From Primulina eburnea (Eukaryota > Streptophyta > Magnoliopsida > Lamiales > Gesneriaceae), in assembly GCF_022965805.1 (NCBI RefSeq), contig NC_133104.1:43010682-43074681 (forward strand): a DNA stretch of 64,000 bases, written 5' to 3'. The translations under genes were made by a program, and so were the position numbers. The notes beneath the pieces were generated by a model. It ran no database searches, had not been told where the DNA came from, and saw only the letters and a list, made by a program, of their open reading frames with translations. How positions within the stretch are numbered: position 1 is the first letter of the stretch; every line of letters begins with the position of its first letter. Shown here piece by piece: positions 24,543-35,294 of this stretch.

Positions 24543-24737
24543 TACAAAAATTCATGTGAGATGATATAACAGGTCAATTTTATGATACATATATATATAT
24601 ATATTCTATTTTGGGTTACTCATGAAAAATATTATTTTTTTAATGCCAAAAATGCTATTTTTTTATTGTAAATATAGACAGAATCGACCCGCCTAATGAA
24701 TAAAGATATGAGAGAGCGTCTCATAAAAAACCAACTA
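24543..24737 (-). mobile_element. MITE family A, badly decayed copy
   Basis: Reverse orientation. Recognisable from GGGTTACTCATGAAAAATATT, ATTGTAAATATAGACAGAATCGACCCG and GAGCGTCTCAT. A (TA)n run at 24588-24603 has grown inside it. Confidence 0.5.
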
Positions 24738-25377
24738 ATTTTTGTATTAGAAAGAAGTGGAAAAAAAAGATCAAAAGTGAATAGTGTTTGAAAACAAAAA
24801 ATGAAAAATTAAAAATCAGAAATGGGTATTGTCGGATAAATAAATAACCTTAATTCAGAATTCTAATTTACTATCATAATCACTTTTGGATAATCAAAAT
24901 CACCACATGACCAATTTTTAGATTTCAATTAAATTAAATAGAATTTGAGTTTTAAAAGCACACAAAAATATTTTTTAATGACAGCAAAAAATTTAAAATA
25001 AAAAAATCTCAAATGTCAGAATAATCAGGTAACAACAATAAAGAGATCAATTTATTATTATTTTTTATTAGAAAAAAACAGGATTGCAAGTGTGCTGCGC
25101 ATCTTTATCAATTACCCAGTTTCTTTATGAAAAGCTGGCTTCTTTATTGGTTATAGCAGCAACGTTATATGAATGAGTTGCATAATCCGCATACGTGCCT
25201 GATTTTTCTTTATTTTTTTAAATCAATTTTTTTGTTGCTTTATTTCTTCGTAAATAGTAAATAAGGAAGAGACATTTTAAAACCAGATATCAAATATGTA
25301 TATATATTTTATGCAAAGAAATCACAACAAAGTTCAAATTTATTTGCATGCAATATATAAATCCAGAAATTTTTTTT
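24738..25377. other. Intergenic, AT-rich
   Basis: No recognisable gene or repeat. Confidence 0.5.
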
Positions 25378-25560
25378 GGTAAAAACTTGTGTGAGACGGT
25401 CTCACGGATCGTATTTTGTGAGACATATATCTTATATGGGTAATCCATGAAAAAATATTATTTTTTATGATAAGAATATTACTTTTTATTGTGAATATCG
25501 GTATGATTGACATGTCTCACAGATAAAGATTCGTGAGATTGTCACACAAGAAACCTACTA
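25378..25560 (-). mobile_element. MITE family A copy, reverse orientation
   Basis: Starts GGTAAAAACTTGTGTGAGAC and ends AGAAACCTACTA, the reverse of the family consensus. It has the internal ATTGTGAATATCGGTA block. No clear target duplication. Confidence 0.7.
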
Positions 25561-25820
25561 AAAAAACTTTAACTTAGAGACCAACTATTAAAAGCAGTTC
25601 CATAAATTTTTTAAAAATTCAGGCGTGATGCATATTATGTGAAGTTGAAATTTTGGGCCTCTCAAAGTGAGCATATGATTGGTAGGAATGAAGCCCAATT
25701 TGGATTCTATTACTAATTGTAATCTAAAAAGAAATAATAAACAATGGTACTATTTCAATTTTCAGCATATGTAATAAAAGTTTGATTTCGGGGCGCTTCA
25801 ATCTCCCCTTTGTGCTTTAG

Positions 25821-26624
25821 ATAAGATTGATTCATTGAGCATGACATCAGCTGCTTCTGTAGCACTCGCAGTGGTGTTTGTTATTGTCGCATTTGTAATT
25901 GCTTTCATTAAACTCGTAGAAGAGAAAATCGAACCTCCAAGGATGTTACCCAACTTTGGATCCAAGCCAAGAAAGCTATTTTTGATTTACTTGTTGTGAT
26001 TCCCATCATGTCAAAGGCTTATGTATGCCACTTTAATGTGCAACCTACTTATAACGAAAATGTATCGTGTAGGAAGGATCACACCGGCTATTTGTGTTCT
26101 AGTTTATGCTTCAACGGCTATTTCTGGCTACTTACTTTTCGGGAAGGATACGGAATCCGATGTATGTACTCACCAACTTTGATAAGGATCTTGGAATTCG
26201 GTTTAGTACAGCTTTGAATTACATTGTACGTATTGGGTATGTTTTTCATTTGATTTTGGTATTCCCCGTGATTCACTTCTCATTAAGGCAAACAGTAGAT
26301 ACACTACTGTTTGAGGGACTAAATCCACTTTGTGAGAGTAAGAAAAGGTGCTTGGTTCTTACTGTAGTTATCTTGGCGCTTATATATCTAGGTTCGACTA
26401 TGATTCCGAACATTTGGACTGCTTTTAAGTTTATGGGAGCAACAACAGCAGTCTCGTTGGGTTTCACATTCCCGGCCCTATTTGCATTAAGGTTAAGCAA
26501 AGAAGGGAATGGGTTGAGCCACAGGGAGGTGGTGTTATCTTGGTTTATGTTAACTTTGGCAACCATAGTTAGCATTGCTGGAGTTATTGGCAATATCTAT
26601 GGCCTTAAAAGCCAATCAGAATGA
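25821..26624 (+). pseudogene. AVT6E: AVT6E-like amino acid transporter, 5'-truncated and frameshifted
   Basis: The family is AAAP-type (SLC38-like) amino acid/H+ transporters. The remnant begins after an acceptor-like CTTTAG at 25820 with DKIDSLSMTSAASVALAVVF and covers roughly the C-terminal half: PPRMLPNFGSK, VIPIMSKAYVCHFNVQPTYNE, RVGRITPAICVLVYASTAISGYLLFGKDTESD, then TNFDKDLGIRF through IVSIAGVIGNIYGLKSQSE and stop at 26622. Three breaks are visible: a frame change near 25970 after GSK; a deletion of about eight residues with another frame change near 26060 after YNE; and a TGTA duplication near 26162 after ESD. No N-terminal exons are found upstream. The preserved acceptor suggests a genomic duplicate and not a retrocopy. 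The third break leaves a 172-residue open tail from 26106. Confidence 0.85.
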
Positions 26625-27360
26625 CCCTTTTCTTTTTTGGATTCTGCTATGTTAAACTGGCCATTTTCTGTGGAAATACAACGATTATTTACTGATACAT
26701 GCTCTACGTTTTCGTTTTCTGCCACAATGATATTGGATCAGCTCAAGACAATCGAGCTTTCGTTGTGATTATTTAAAGCGAGGAAAAAAGATTAGAAACT
26801 TTGGTTATTTTAAGACAATGTTATGCTGCGACTGCGCTCCACGAGACACTAAAACCAAACATTGTTCTTAAAGTAACAGCTCTAATATATGGCAAGGTGT
26901 GAGGATCCAAGAAAGTTAATTTCTTGTTTCAGTGACAGGTATAAATATGATTCGATTACCCTCCTTTGGAGTGCTCATTGTACTTGACAATTGAACTATC
27001 ACAATTCCATTAAAGCTACATTCTTAAGCTTTACTCAAATCTGCAGAGAAATACACGAAACTAATTCACAGACCCCTTTGGATTTCTTGGCCAATATTCG
27101 TGTTCCGCGATTGTGTTGCATTGTATGTGGCGTGACACTATTTCATTAATCCTTTGTACATTAAGAGTGAATTGCTAAAAATCCAACCTTTCGTTAATTG
27201 TAAACTTATTAACATATGTGAGTTTCAGCTTCAAATTTTGCTTTAACTTGCTATCGAACTCACGCCTCATTGCCTCAACCCTACAGGGAGAAAGTATGCC
27301 GTTACATCTGGTGTTGGCGGATTGTAACATATATTTAATAACACAAAAGCACAAACAAAC
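26625..27360. other. Intergenic
   Basis: No recognisable gene. It holds the 3' flank of the transporter remnant and the lost 5' end of the SAM pseudogene. Confidence 0.5.
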
Positions 27361-27916
27361 CCCATTCTCTTGGCTTTCAAAGACAAGCCTAGACCCCTTT
27401 CCTGTCTATGAATATGCCCGGGGCTTTCGCACAAAATGAGCTTGAAAAAGATGACATTTTTTACTTCAACGAAGCATGGGGATTTCCATTGCAAAACATA
27501 GGCTAGAAATCCTCAAACTTGCTACAAAAGAAAGAAAAGCGTCACATTTAGTGTCCAGGTTACTCACTGCGATCAAGCCCAAAACGTCCAAGTTTTCAAC
27601 AAATTTTCGATCTTGGGCATGTCGTGATGAGTCGCCCCTCGTCATCATGCCTAGTTTAAGATATAAGGATGCTAAGGCCGAGAAAAGCAAGTGGCCGGTT
27701 GTGCCTAATAAGATAAGCAAATCTCCACTTTTGACCGCGAATGGAAGATGGCCTGCACTCTTGCCTAGTTCGATAATGGAAAAGTCTCTGAACAATGCTT
27801 TGCAAGTTATTGAAAGGGATGGTGAGAAATTGAGTGAAGATTATGATGATTTTTGGTCTTGTGTTGTTGAAGAGATCAAGTGGGATTCAATGTTTCAAAA
27901 CTTGAAACCAACTTGA
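27361..27916 (+). pseudogene. SAM-domain protein, broken tandem copy
   Basis: Homologous to the intact gene at 28801. The opening FSWLSKTSLDPFPVYEYAR matches its N-terminus but the ATG-Asp codons are gone. The frame changes near 27420 (then AQNELEKDDIFYFN) and again near 27475, where five residues (EFLQS in the paralogue) are lost before MGISIAKHRLEILKLA. The rest is open to 27916 and ends EEIKWDSMFQNLKPT, the same C-terminal signature as the neighbour. The downstream open frame from 27476 (146 codons) could still be made, but it lacks the first half of the SAM fold. Confidence 0.8.
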
Positions 27917-28800
27917 AATTACTCGTTTGCCTGATTTTCTCTCTCTTTCTTTCCTTTTTTTTCATGTGGCCTGTATTCTTGTGTGATGAAAGATTTCTTA
28001 CAGCCTCTTATGTCGATGTTCAAATGACATCGTGTATTTATTGAAGAATATGCTAAACCTGTACATTTCTATGTTATATTGGTATTTTTGTTTGTGGGAA
28101 GCTGGCAAGTAGTGTACTGCGTAACAAGTGACATCTTTGACCGCTAGCATGTTCGAATGAGAAAACCAAGTTGGGGTGTAATGATGGAAGGAAACGTTTT
28201 CCAGCACAAAGTGACATAAAATACGCTTTTGAATGAGACCGTTGTTTGACAACTCCAGACGAACCCAAATGCGTAGAGGTGCACCTTTTCGGAAAACAAG
28301 AGATGGAATCCTTGCCAAATTGCGGACAGTCGTTGTTTTCAACATATTCACAGCATATTTTCTTCTCTCAAAACCACATTCTAATAAGTTCTAACCTAGA
28401 ATGAATTCAAACCTTTAAGACATAAAATAGTAGGTTTCTTTTTTTCTTTTTTGGGTCCTGTTCTACATTGAATGATACACGTGTCAAGATATATTTTACC
28501 ATAACAACTGTAATTATGTTTTTATTAAAGAATGAATCAATTAAAGTCTCTGGAACATGACTCCAATCTAAATAAAAGCAGTGGCGCAGAGAAGTTGTCA
28601 TACTTCCATTTGGGGACATAGCATTAATTATGCCAAAGTATAGAGTTTGATTAGTCACTCTCAGTTCCAACCACCAACCAATTGTAGCCGGGACAATTAA
28701 TTCTAAATAATCTGGACATATTGGTTCTATGTGATCTCACAATGCACTAAATCACTCACCACTCCATCCACCGGCATTTGCAAGTAAATCAAACCAAGCC
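27917..28800. other. Spacer between SAM paralogues
   Basis: Contains the 3' flank of the broken copy and promoter of the intact gene. Nothing else recognised. Confidence 0.5.
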
Positions 28801-29457
28801 ATGGATTGGTTCACTTGGCTATCAAAAACCAGCCTTGATCCATCTCTCGCCTACGACTACGCCGTCATTTTCACATACAACGAGCTCGAAGAAGAAGACA
28901 TACTCTATTTCAACCATGAATTTCTACAGAGTATGGGCATTGCCATAGCCAAACATCGACTCCAGATTCTCAAGCTAGCCAGAAAAGGAAGAATAATCCA
29001 TCCAATGCTGTGGTCGATCATGTTCGCCATCAAGAAAACCAAGAACTACGTATTCAAGAAAGTCGAAGCTCTAACTCATCGCAATAGTTCTTCTCTTTCA
29101 CTCGTTAAAGTTCGAAACAACAGCCTGAGATGGAAGGTGTCTATGTTACAGAGGAACAAAAGGAGCTTGATCAGGGCAGGTATGGAAGAAACTAGGCCAA
29201 CTAGGGAAAGAAATGAAAGTCACAAATTCGGGTTTGGTCCAAAAAATTTGATGATCGGGTACAAAGATCTGCACGGCACAGACAATGAAAGCTCGAGCTC
29301 GATTCAAACTCCAAGCAGTACGGTCGAAACAAAGGTAAACCCTTGCAATAGTAGCTTCTCGAGCACATTGGGTCAGTCCCTAGATGGTGAGTATTGGTCC
29401 AGTAGTATGGAAGAAAACAAGTGGGATTCAATGTTTACAGACTTGAAACCTACCTGA
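28801..29457 (+). CDS. Plant SAM (sterile alpha motif) domain protein, single exon
   Basis: 218 aa, intronless. The first 70 residues form the SAM domain: MDWFTWLSKTSLDPSLAYDY, then ELEEEDILYFNHEFLQSMG and IAIAKHRLQILKLARKG, the helix-5 pattern of SAM folds, which mediate protein-protein contacts. The middle is basic and serine-rich without a recognised domain. The C-terminus MEENKWDSMFTDLKPT is conserved with the broken copy upstream, suggesting a functional tail motif. Arabidopsis has similar short SAM proteins of unknown role. The start is clear because the SAM domain begins at the ATG. It is probably the surviving member of a tandem pair. Confidence 0.88.
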   Translation: MDWFTWLSKTSLDPSLAYDYAVIFTYNELEEEDILYFNHEFLQSMGIAIAKHRLQILKLARKGRIIHPMLWSIMFAIKKTKNYVFKKVEALTHRNSSSLSLVKVRNNSLRWKVSMLQRNKRSLIRAGMEETRPTRERNESHKFGFGPKNLMIGYKDLHGTDNESSSSIQTPSSTVETKVNPCNSSFSSTLGQSLDGEYWSSSMEENKWDSMFTDLKPT

Positions 29458-29541
29458 TAGATAATCAGGAGCAAAAATAATAGACAGATTTCGTAGGGCT
29501 GATTATTTCCACTTACATTATTGTTTTGTTATGTTCGTAAT

Positions 29542-29861
29542 GAGTAGGTCTCTTGTGAAACGTTCTCACGAATATTTATTTGTGAGATAGATCAACCCTA
29601 CCAATATTCACAATAAAAAGTAATAATTTTTCGAGTACAACGGTCTCACGAATCTTTATCTGTGTTACATTTCAACCATACTAATATTGACAATAAAAAG
29701 TAATATATTTTCATGGATCACTCAAATAAGAGATCTGTCTCACAAAATATAACCCATGAGACCGTCTCACATAAGTTTTTGCCTGATTTTTCATAGATGA
29801 ACTAAATAAGAGATTTGTCTCACAAAATACGACCCGTGACCGTCTCACACAAATTTTTTCC
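29542..29861 (+). mobile_element. MITE family A, composite of overlapping copies
   Basis: Starts GAGTAGGTCTCTTGTGAAAC. The left-end pattern restarts near 29636 (CGGTCTCACGAATCTTTATC), a right end occurs at 29755-29783 (GAGACCGTCTCACATAAGTTTTTGCC, in two parts), and a second right-end part lies at 29784-29861. This looks like insertion into, or recombination between, copies. It lies 85 bp after the SAM gene stop. Confidence 0.65.
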
Positions 29862-30432
29862 GTTCGCAGTAGTCTCGAGATGGCCAGTAGACAATTAATT
29901 AAATTTGTTATAGGTTTCACATAAAGGGTTAAATATTTGGTCTCGAGCCACACTTGATAAGAGTGACCTTTTGAAAATGTATATATCTCGTGACTGGCTT
30001 TTGGCTTGTACGCGAGTGAGGACATGACAACTAGTGGAAGACTTTAAGGTAATAAATAAATAAAAGCAAAATGCGATGAGCTAAGGTATGGTAGATTTAA
30101 TTATTATAATCCTTCATATCAACTATTCTTAAATGTGGTTACATTTTCTATTTCTTATTGAAAATATAATAAATCTAAAAAATGCAGGGCTACGTGTGTT
30201 ACTCAAGAAATGACGGTGTGATTGATCAACACCGCCATCGAACCGGTTATTTCGTAAATAGATATTTTTTTCTCTTGAATTTACTAATTTTATAAATAAT
30301 TTTACTTATTTTTAATGGGGGGATGGTTTTTCTTATTTTTTCGAAATTCGATGCTTTGAATTTATTCATTTTTTTAATCTCTTAATATTTAAAAGCTATA
30401 ACCGAAATCCTTCATTATACTATTATGAATTA
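29862..30432. other. Intergenic, AT-rich
   Basis: No recognisable gene or repeat. Confidence 0.5.
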
Positions 30433-30700
30433 TCTATACTTCTATGCTATATTATTAAGTGTGAGGACATCATACTAACTACCAAGAGAGGACACCAAAT
30501 TTTTTTCCAATTTTACCCTTACTTTTGTTTTTTGTTTTTTGTTTTTAAATTACAACACACGTACATTTTTATTTTTATTTTTTTTATTTTAACCATTCAA
30601 ATATCAATTTAATCCCTCCATAATTTATCAAATTTCACTTTAGCCTATCGATAATGATAAAAAAAATTGTACACACGCATCACGTGTGCAGAATAACTAG
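30433..30700 (+). mobile_element. Non-autonomous mini-Helitron
   Basis: Begins TC (TCTATACTTCTATGCTATAT) and ends in the hairpin CACACGCATCACGTGTG, then eight bases and CTAG, with A before and T after, i.e. insertion between A and T. These are the three Helitron hallmarks (5' TC, 3' hairpin, CTRR). 268 bp, no coding. The bases just after it (TATTATATTAAATGTGAGGG) resemble another Helitron 5' end. Confidence 0.65.
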
Positions 30701-31205
30701 TATTATATTAAATGTGAGGGTCTTAGAATAACTAACTTTGAAGACATCAAAATATTTAATTCCATAATTACCTTTCTTACTCTACTAAAAACCTTTTCAA
30801 GTCAATCCAATTTAAATATAAAAAAATCAAAACAAAACTTTCTTTTTAAATCGAACAACTTTTTTAAATCGAAAATAATTTCATTTTAATTATTTAGTAT
30901 TATTTTATCAAATTAAAAATAATAATAACACATGCATTTTTCTTTTACTAGTATTAGGTATTTTTAAAACTGAAATTCCAAAATCTGAACCAAATCAAAC
31001 ATTTACAAAAAAAAAATGAAAAAAAAAAATCAAATGCTTTGTTAATCTAGAAAATCATAATGACAATCAACTTTTCCCCCTAAATATGGGCTAATTCACA
31101 TGATTACAAATCTCAGTATGAAAATAACGAGACATACAATTTCCCATTGCAAAAATTGAGAAATTCCCCACGAAAAATATTTACAATAAAAAAAGATTAC
31201 TTCTT
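30701..31205. other. Intergenic, AT-rich, possible second Helitron 5' end
   Basis: Starts with the Helitron-like TATTATATTAAATGTGAGGG, but no matching hairpin/CTRR end was located. Otherwise A/T-rich. Confidence 0.35.
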
Positions 31206-31341
31206 TTTCTCATAAAAAGAAATAATGCGAGCGAGCCCTTGCTTCACTAAAACGAAGAACTCTATACTCTACTCAGCGAGTCAACCCACTGAGTTCACAC
31301 TCCGGAATGTACAGAACTCCGAAACCTTCACGCTTCCCGAC

Positions 31342-31932
31342 TCACCCAAGATTCTCCGCCGCCTCAGACATTGCGGATAAACGGCTCGGCCGCGGCTGGA
31401 AATTTTCTCGGCGGCGCTGTGTGTGCGAGGACGGGCGAATCAAAGATGCCAGAGCTCTCTTCATCAAATCGCCTTCCACCGTTCCGATTCGAACCAAGGA
31501 ATTCGTCATCGCAGATCTCCTCATATTCAATTGATGGTTACCCGACCGACACGACGCCTCCCGATTATTGACGTGCCCCGGGGCAGGACTGTTCTTGTGT
31601 AAACTGCACCGAAAGGATCCAGGATGCGTCGTGGGAGAACAAGCACACGTCTTCTTCGGAGCTGAACAAAGTGGCCTGGAGTTCGACTTCTGGTTGTGCT
31701 GGCGGTTGTTGGAGGTGGAAAATCGAACGGTTGGGGAACCGGCCCGGCCGAGACTGATACGGGTGGGGCTGGTGGAGCGGGCGAGGGTTGGCGCGGGTCG
31801 GGTAACGAAATTTGATATGGACGTTCTGGAGATGGAGGAGGAGCAAAAACGGTTGGGCGAGAGGGATCGGTGGAAGTGGCTGTGTGGTGTAGTACCTTGA
31901 GAGGTTCTTGACTTCGCAGACGATGCAGCCAT
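31342..31932 (-). CDS. Plant serine-rich protein (At5g25280/At5g11090 type), single exon
   Basis: 196 aa, intronless and GC-richer than its surroundings. The N-terminal half is low-complexity Ser/Thr/Arg with repeated SPTR-like words (RSLSPNRFCSS, ARSTSPTRISLGRAGSP). The conserved core is CACSPTTHPGSFRCSLHK around residues 95-112, and the conserved C-terminal block runs from MRRSAMTNSLVRIGTVEGD through KRALASLIRPSSHTQRRR to FQPRPSRLSAMS. These match a land-plant family of unknown function remembered from Arabidopsis. The basic Arg/Ser content would fit a phosphorylated soluble protein, but no role is established. Start at 31932 gives the usual MAAS N-terminus. Frames overlapping it on both strands are shadows. 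Confidence 0.85.
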   Translation of the reverse strand: MAASSAKSRTSQGTTPHSHFHRSLSPNRFCSSSISRTSISNFVTRPAPTLARSTSPTRISLGRAGSPTVRFSTSNNRQHNQKSNSRPLCSAPKKTCACSPTTHPGSFRCSLHKNSPAPGHVNNREASCRSGNHQLNMRRSAMTNSLVRIGTVEGDLMKRALASLIRPSSHTQRRRENFQPRPSRLSAMSEAAENLG

Positions 31933-32699
31933 TGATTACGCTTTCGATCGGAGAAACTGACAAGGAGAATGAATCGAGGAACCAATTAATAGGAGGTGTC
32001 GATGGCAGTTCCGTAAATAAAACGCGTTATAGGGAGATTCCTGATAGAGATTCAATGGAATTGCACTCGGTTAAGGATCTGTATGCGGTTTGGTTTCCTG
32101 TGGGCACCCACGACAAAAGTATGGGCGGGTGGAATAATCAGTTCATATTCTTCACGCTTCCAACAGCGCGTTACGGAAACGTATTCTATTGTTATCTGCG
32201 CGTGTTCGTCACGGTAAGAAGATTAAGTTGGCTTTGACCGTGGAAATTGGATAACTCAGTAGCCATGTGTCGCTATAACGGAAAATGTATTTACAGGCTG
32301 ACACGTGCGAAGACAGCGCTTGTGCTGGTGAAAATCAGACGCTTTTCTGGTTTCGACACATTGGTCGCCGCAGATTCAACTTTAACACGTGTCACTTTTT
32401 GTATTTTAAAATCTAATATGGTTTAAATGATAGTAACTTTTTTTAGAAAGATAACATAATCTTATCTCATATTATACTTTTTTTTAAAAAAACTGGCCAA
32501 TTATCTCCACCACCGTGTTAGGATCAGAAAACTAATTAAAATTTCGATTTTAAATCTCGCTTAATTAGTTAATAGTTAGTGAAGTGAATATTTAATTTTA
32601 AATAATCTTTTTTTATTTAAATTGAAAAATTAGAGTTTTATATTTTTAGATTAATCTGACTTGATCCAATAATAGGATTTATTCTTAGATTTAGTTGCC
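31933..32699. other. 5' flank of serine-rich gene, plus unassigned sequence
   Basis: Probable 5' UTR and promoter on the minus strand to about 32400, then AT-rich DNA. A plus-strand 109-codon frame at 31908-32237 shows no known domain and is not called. Confidence 0.4.
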
Positions 32700-33370
32700 C
32701 ACCATGTTCATGACTATATGAAGCATCTGGAAATACGATAAACTCTGGAATGCGGCAGAAAGATCAACACTGATTAATATAAAACTAGCTTTTAATCTCC
32801 TCAATAATTGGATAGCGGCTCGAAAATCTCCCCATGCCACACACTCTCAAATGAATGCATATGAGGAGGAGCTTACTTGGAAACGTCCACCAACATGATT
32901 CATGAAATGCAATGTCGATGCGGCAATCTTTAGGGAGACACACTTGATTGGATCTGCACCGATGGTTCGAGATTAAAAGGTGAATTTATGGTTTGTAGGA
33001 TGCTCAAATTCCAGAGGTCAATTGAACTACGAGAAGCAGAAGCAAAGGCGCTACTTGATGGCATGACCTGGGCTGCATCTTTGGATATGCAATATATTAT
33101 ATTCGATAACATATTCGAAAATCGTGTGAGGCGGTTCACTCAAATGCGGTAGATCACAGTGAGTTTGGAACAATTATCGGAGAACGCTGCTCTCTTCTAT
33201 CAAGAGAACGTTACTACAAAGTTCATTTTATAAGACGTCGAGCGAATATGGTTGCCCACAACCTTGCTCGAGCGGCCATTTCTCACGCTAGCCCTTGTGT
33301 CCTCTTTGATGCTCCTAGTTTTATTTATGATGTTTTAATTCATAATTGTAATGAACTTGTTTTGAGCTAA
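32700..33370 (+). pseudogene. LINE-derived RNase H-like (RVT_3) relic
   Basis: A broken reading follows the RVT_3 RNase H pattern of plant non-LTR elements: WKRPPT before KCNVDAAIF (first catalytic Asp), then a mid-domain ELREAEAKALLDGM (catalytic Glu), YIIF, DHSEFGTIIGE, and RRANMVAHNLARAAISHASP, ending NELVLS at about 33370. There are several stops and frame changes, including at 32898 and around 32972. It ends with an A-run near 33393, as for a LINE tail. Confidence 0.7.
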
Positions 33371-34684
33371 TGAAATTTGATAGGTTTTGGGTTAAAAAAA
33401 TATATGATTTTTTTCGTTGTTGAAGAAATTTGTTATAATTAGATCTTAAATACCATATCTAATTTCAAACATGAGAACAATTCTTTCTAACTGACGACAC
33501 CTGCATTTCTACGGACATCACCAATTTGTGCTAATGTTTTGTAAACAAATATAGATCATCAAGAAACAATTTGAATGAAACACCTAAATTTCACCAAATA
33601 ATTATTATTATAATTATATGTGATTAAAATATTTTATTAATTAGGATATATATTTACACTGGTATGTACTAGTAATATAAGATGATTCAATAATAACTAC
33701 TTTTGGTGATATCTTTTTTCTTAATTCCAAAATTATGTTTTACACATTTAGTTTTAATAATAATAATGTATACAGCTTTGTTTTTGAACTTTATCCTTCA
33801 GTTTTTTTTTTTTTGGGATCATTTTTGTATGTCTTTTTTCTTAGTTCTTATTATATTTAAATTTCATGAATAAAGATTTGACAGTATTTCTATCAATAAT
33901 TTTACAAGAAAGAATCGTCACCGACTTGCTAATTGGCTAAGATCTTAAAATTTCATAATTATAAAAGGACAATATAATAAATAAATCAAAATTTTGGAAA
34001 CAAGTTTATCTTGTTGTTTGTACAATATTTTGAGTTGTGGGCGTGTTAGGTGATAAAAATTTAACTTTTAACTATTCAAACAACGTTGATTCTAAATTTG
34101 ATCGATGGATAATAGTTATAATCTTCTAAACTAAATAAACCAAAATAGAAGATACTGAACATTGAAGAAAATAAATTCACATGATTTTGTATTTACTATG
34201 ATATGTAGTAATTTAGAAACATAAAAGCATATTATAAATTTCTGAATCTGGAATGAAAAAGTCGAAATGCTTGGAATTAGACTAAAAAGATAAATTGCTC
34301 GAAGAGAAAACTAGATATTTTGCAAATAATTTGAAAAAAGTGGAGTTATTTTTTTTTGTTGTCTGTCGATATTTTTTCTTCTCTTTATATTATGGACGGT
34401 TCTCGCACTCTCTTACTACTATATGATTTTGTCCATTATGTCTTCACAATCTTTTCCAATTTGTACATTATTTGATTCATTCCAACCAATTTTGCGAGCT
34501 AATTTGATCTTCTATGTTCTTTATTAAATTCGGACTTGGGCTCGATCATTAGGCAAATTTAATTGAGCTCATTTTAATTATTTGATGTAGACAATTGTAT
34601 AGACAACCTTGATGGGCCCAATCGCTAGTTGACATTAATAATGTGGAATTAATTAGGGATTACGAAAAGATGGAATGGTGAGGT
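33371..34684. other. Intergenic, AT-rich
   Basis: No recognisable gene or repeat. Confidence 0.5.
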
Positions 34685-35145
34685 CAGGAGTGGTATACCG
34701 TATCGTATTATACTAAAAATTTTATATTGTATATTATATCGAAAATTGCGGTATAAAAAAATCCAGATCGATATCGTACCGAAAATTGGTATATCGAAAT
34801 TTTCGGTACATGTAACTAGCATACTGATTTATAACAAAAGTGTACGATATATCGAAATTTCGGTACGGTATAGATATATACCGTTTTATATCGGAAAAAA
34901 CCTTACATTTTAATTTTTTTATAAATTTATTATTTTAAAATATCATATAATTTAATTTTTTTTATAATTTTTCGGTATTTCGATATTCCAGTATATATCG
35001 AAATTTCTAAATTGCAATTGCATATCGTTATCATATCGAAAAATTCGGTATTGTTACCGTATGTTATCGAAATCTTCGGTATAATAAAAATTCGGTAAAT
35101 TCGACATTCTTTAAGTACCATAATCTCGATATACCGAAAATTTGA
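34685..35145. repeat. CGGTATA-type dispersed repeat upstream of BRIZ gene
   Basis: Filled with CGGTAT/ATACCG and TATCGAAA words in both orientations, starting GGTATACCGTATCG and ending ATACCGAAAA. It resembles the palindromic GGTATACC MITEs of many angiosperms. Exact ends not fixed. It stops 150 bp before the BRIZ start codon, so it may lie in that promoter. Confidence 0.5.
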
Positions 35146-35294
35146 TTTTTTTTTCATCTCTGGTTGAGCTTTAAGTCGAGTTATGTAAGTTGTAACACTT
35201 GACCAGACTTTGAAATCCTTTATTTCGGCATCGAAGAGACCTGAGTAAAAGAATACAAAGCTCAAGTCTTGCACGAGATTTTCCACCATCAACA

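Noticed and set aside
26273..26593. 106-codon minus-strand frame over the transporter remnant
   Set aside because: Antisense shadow of the transmembrane coding sequence.
31527..31985. Two Pro/Arg-rich minus-strand frames over the serine-rich gene
   Set aside because: GC-rich shadow frames; the frame at 31342-31932 has the conserved family blocks.
31908..32237. 109-codon plus-strand frame upstream of the serine-rich gene
   Set aside because: No recognisable domain; it overlaps the start and probable 5' UTR of the minus-strand gene.
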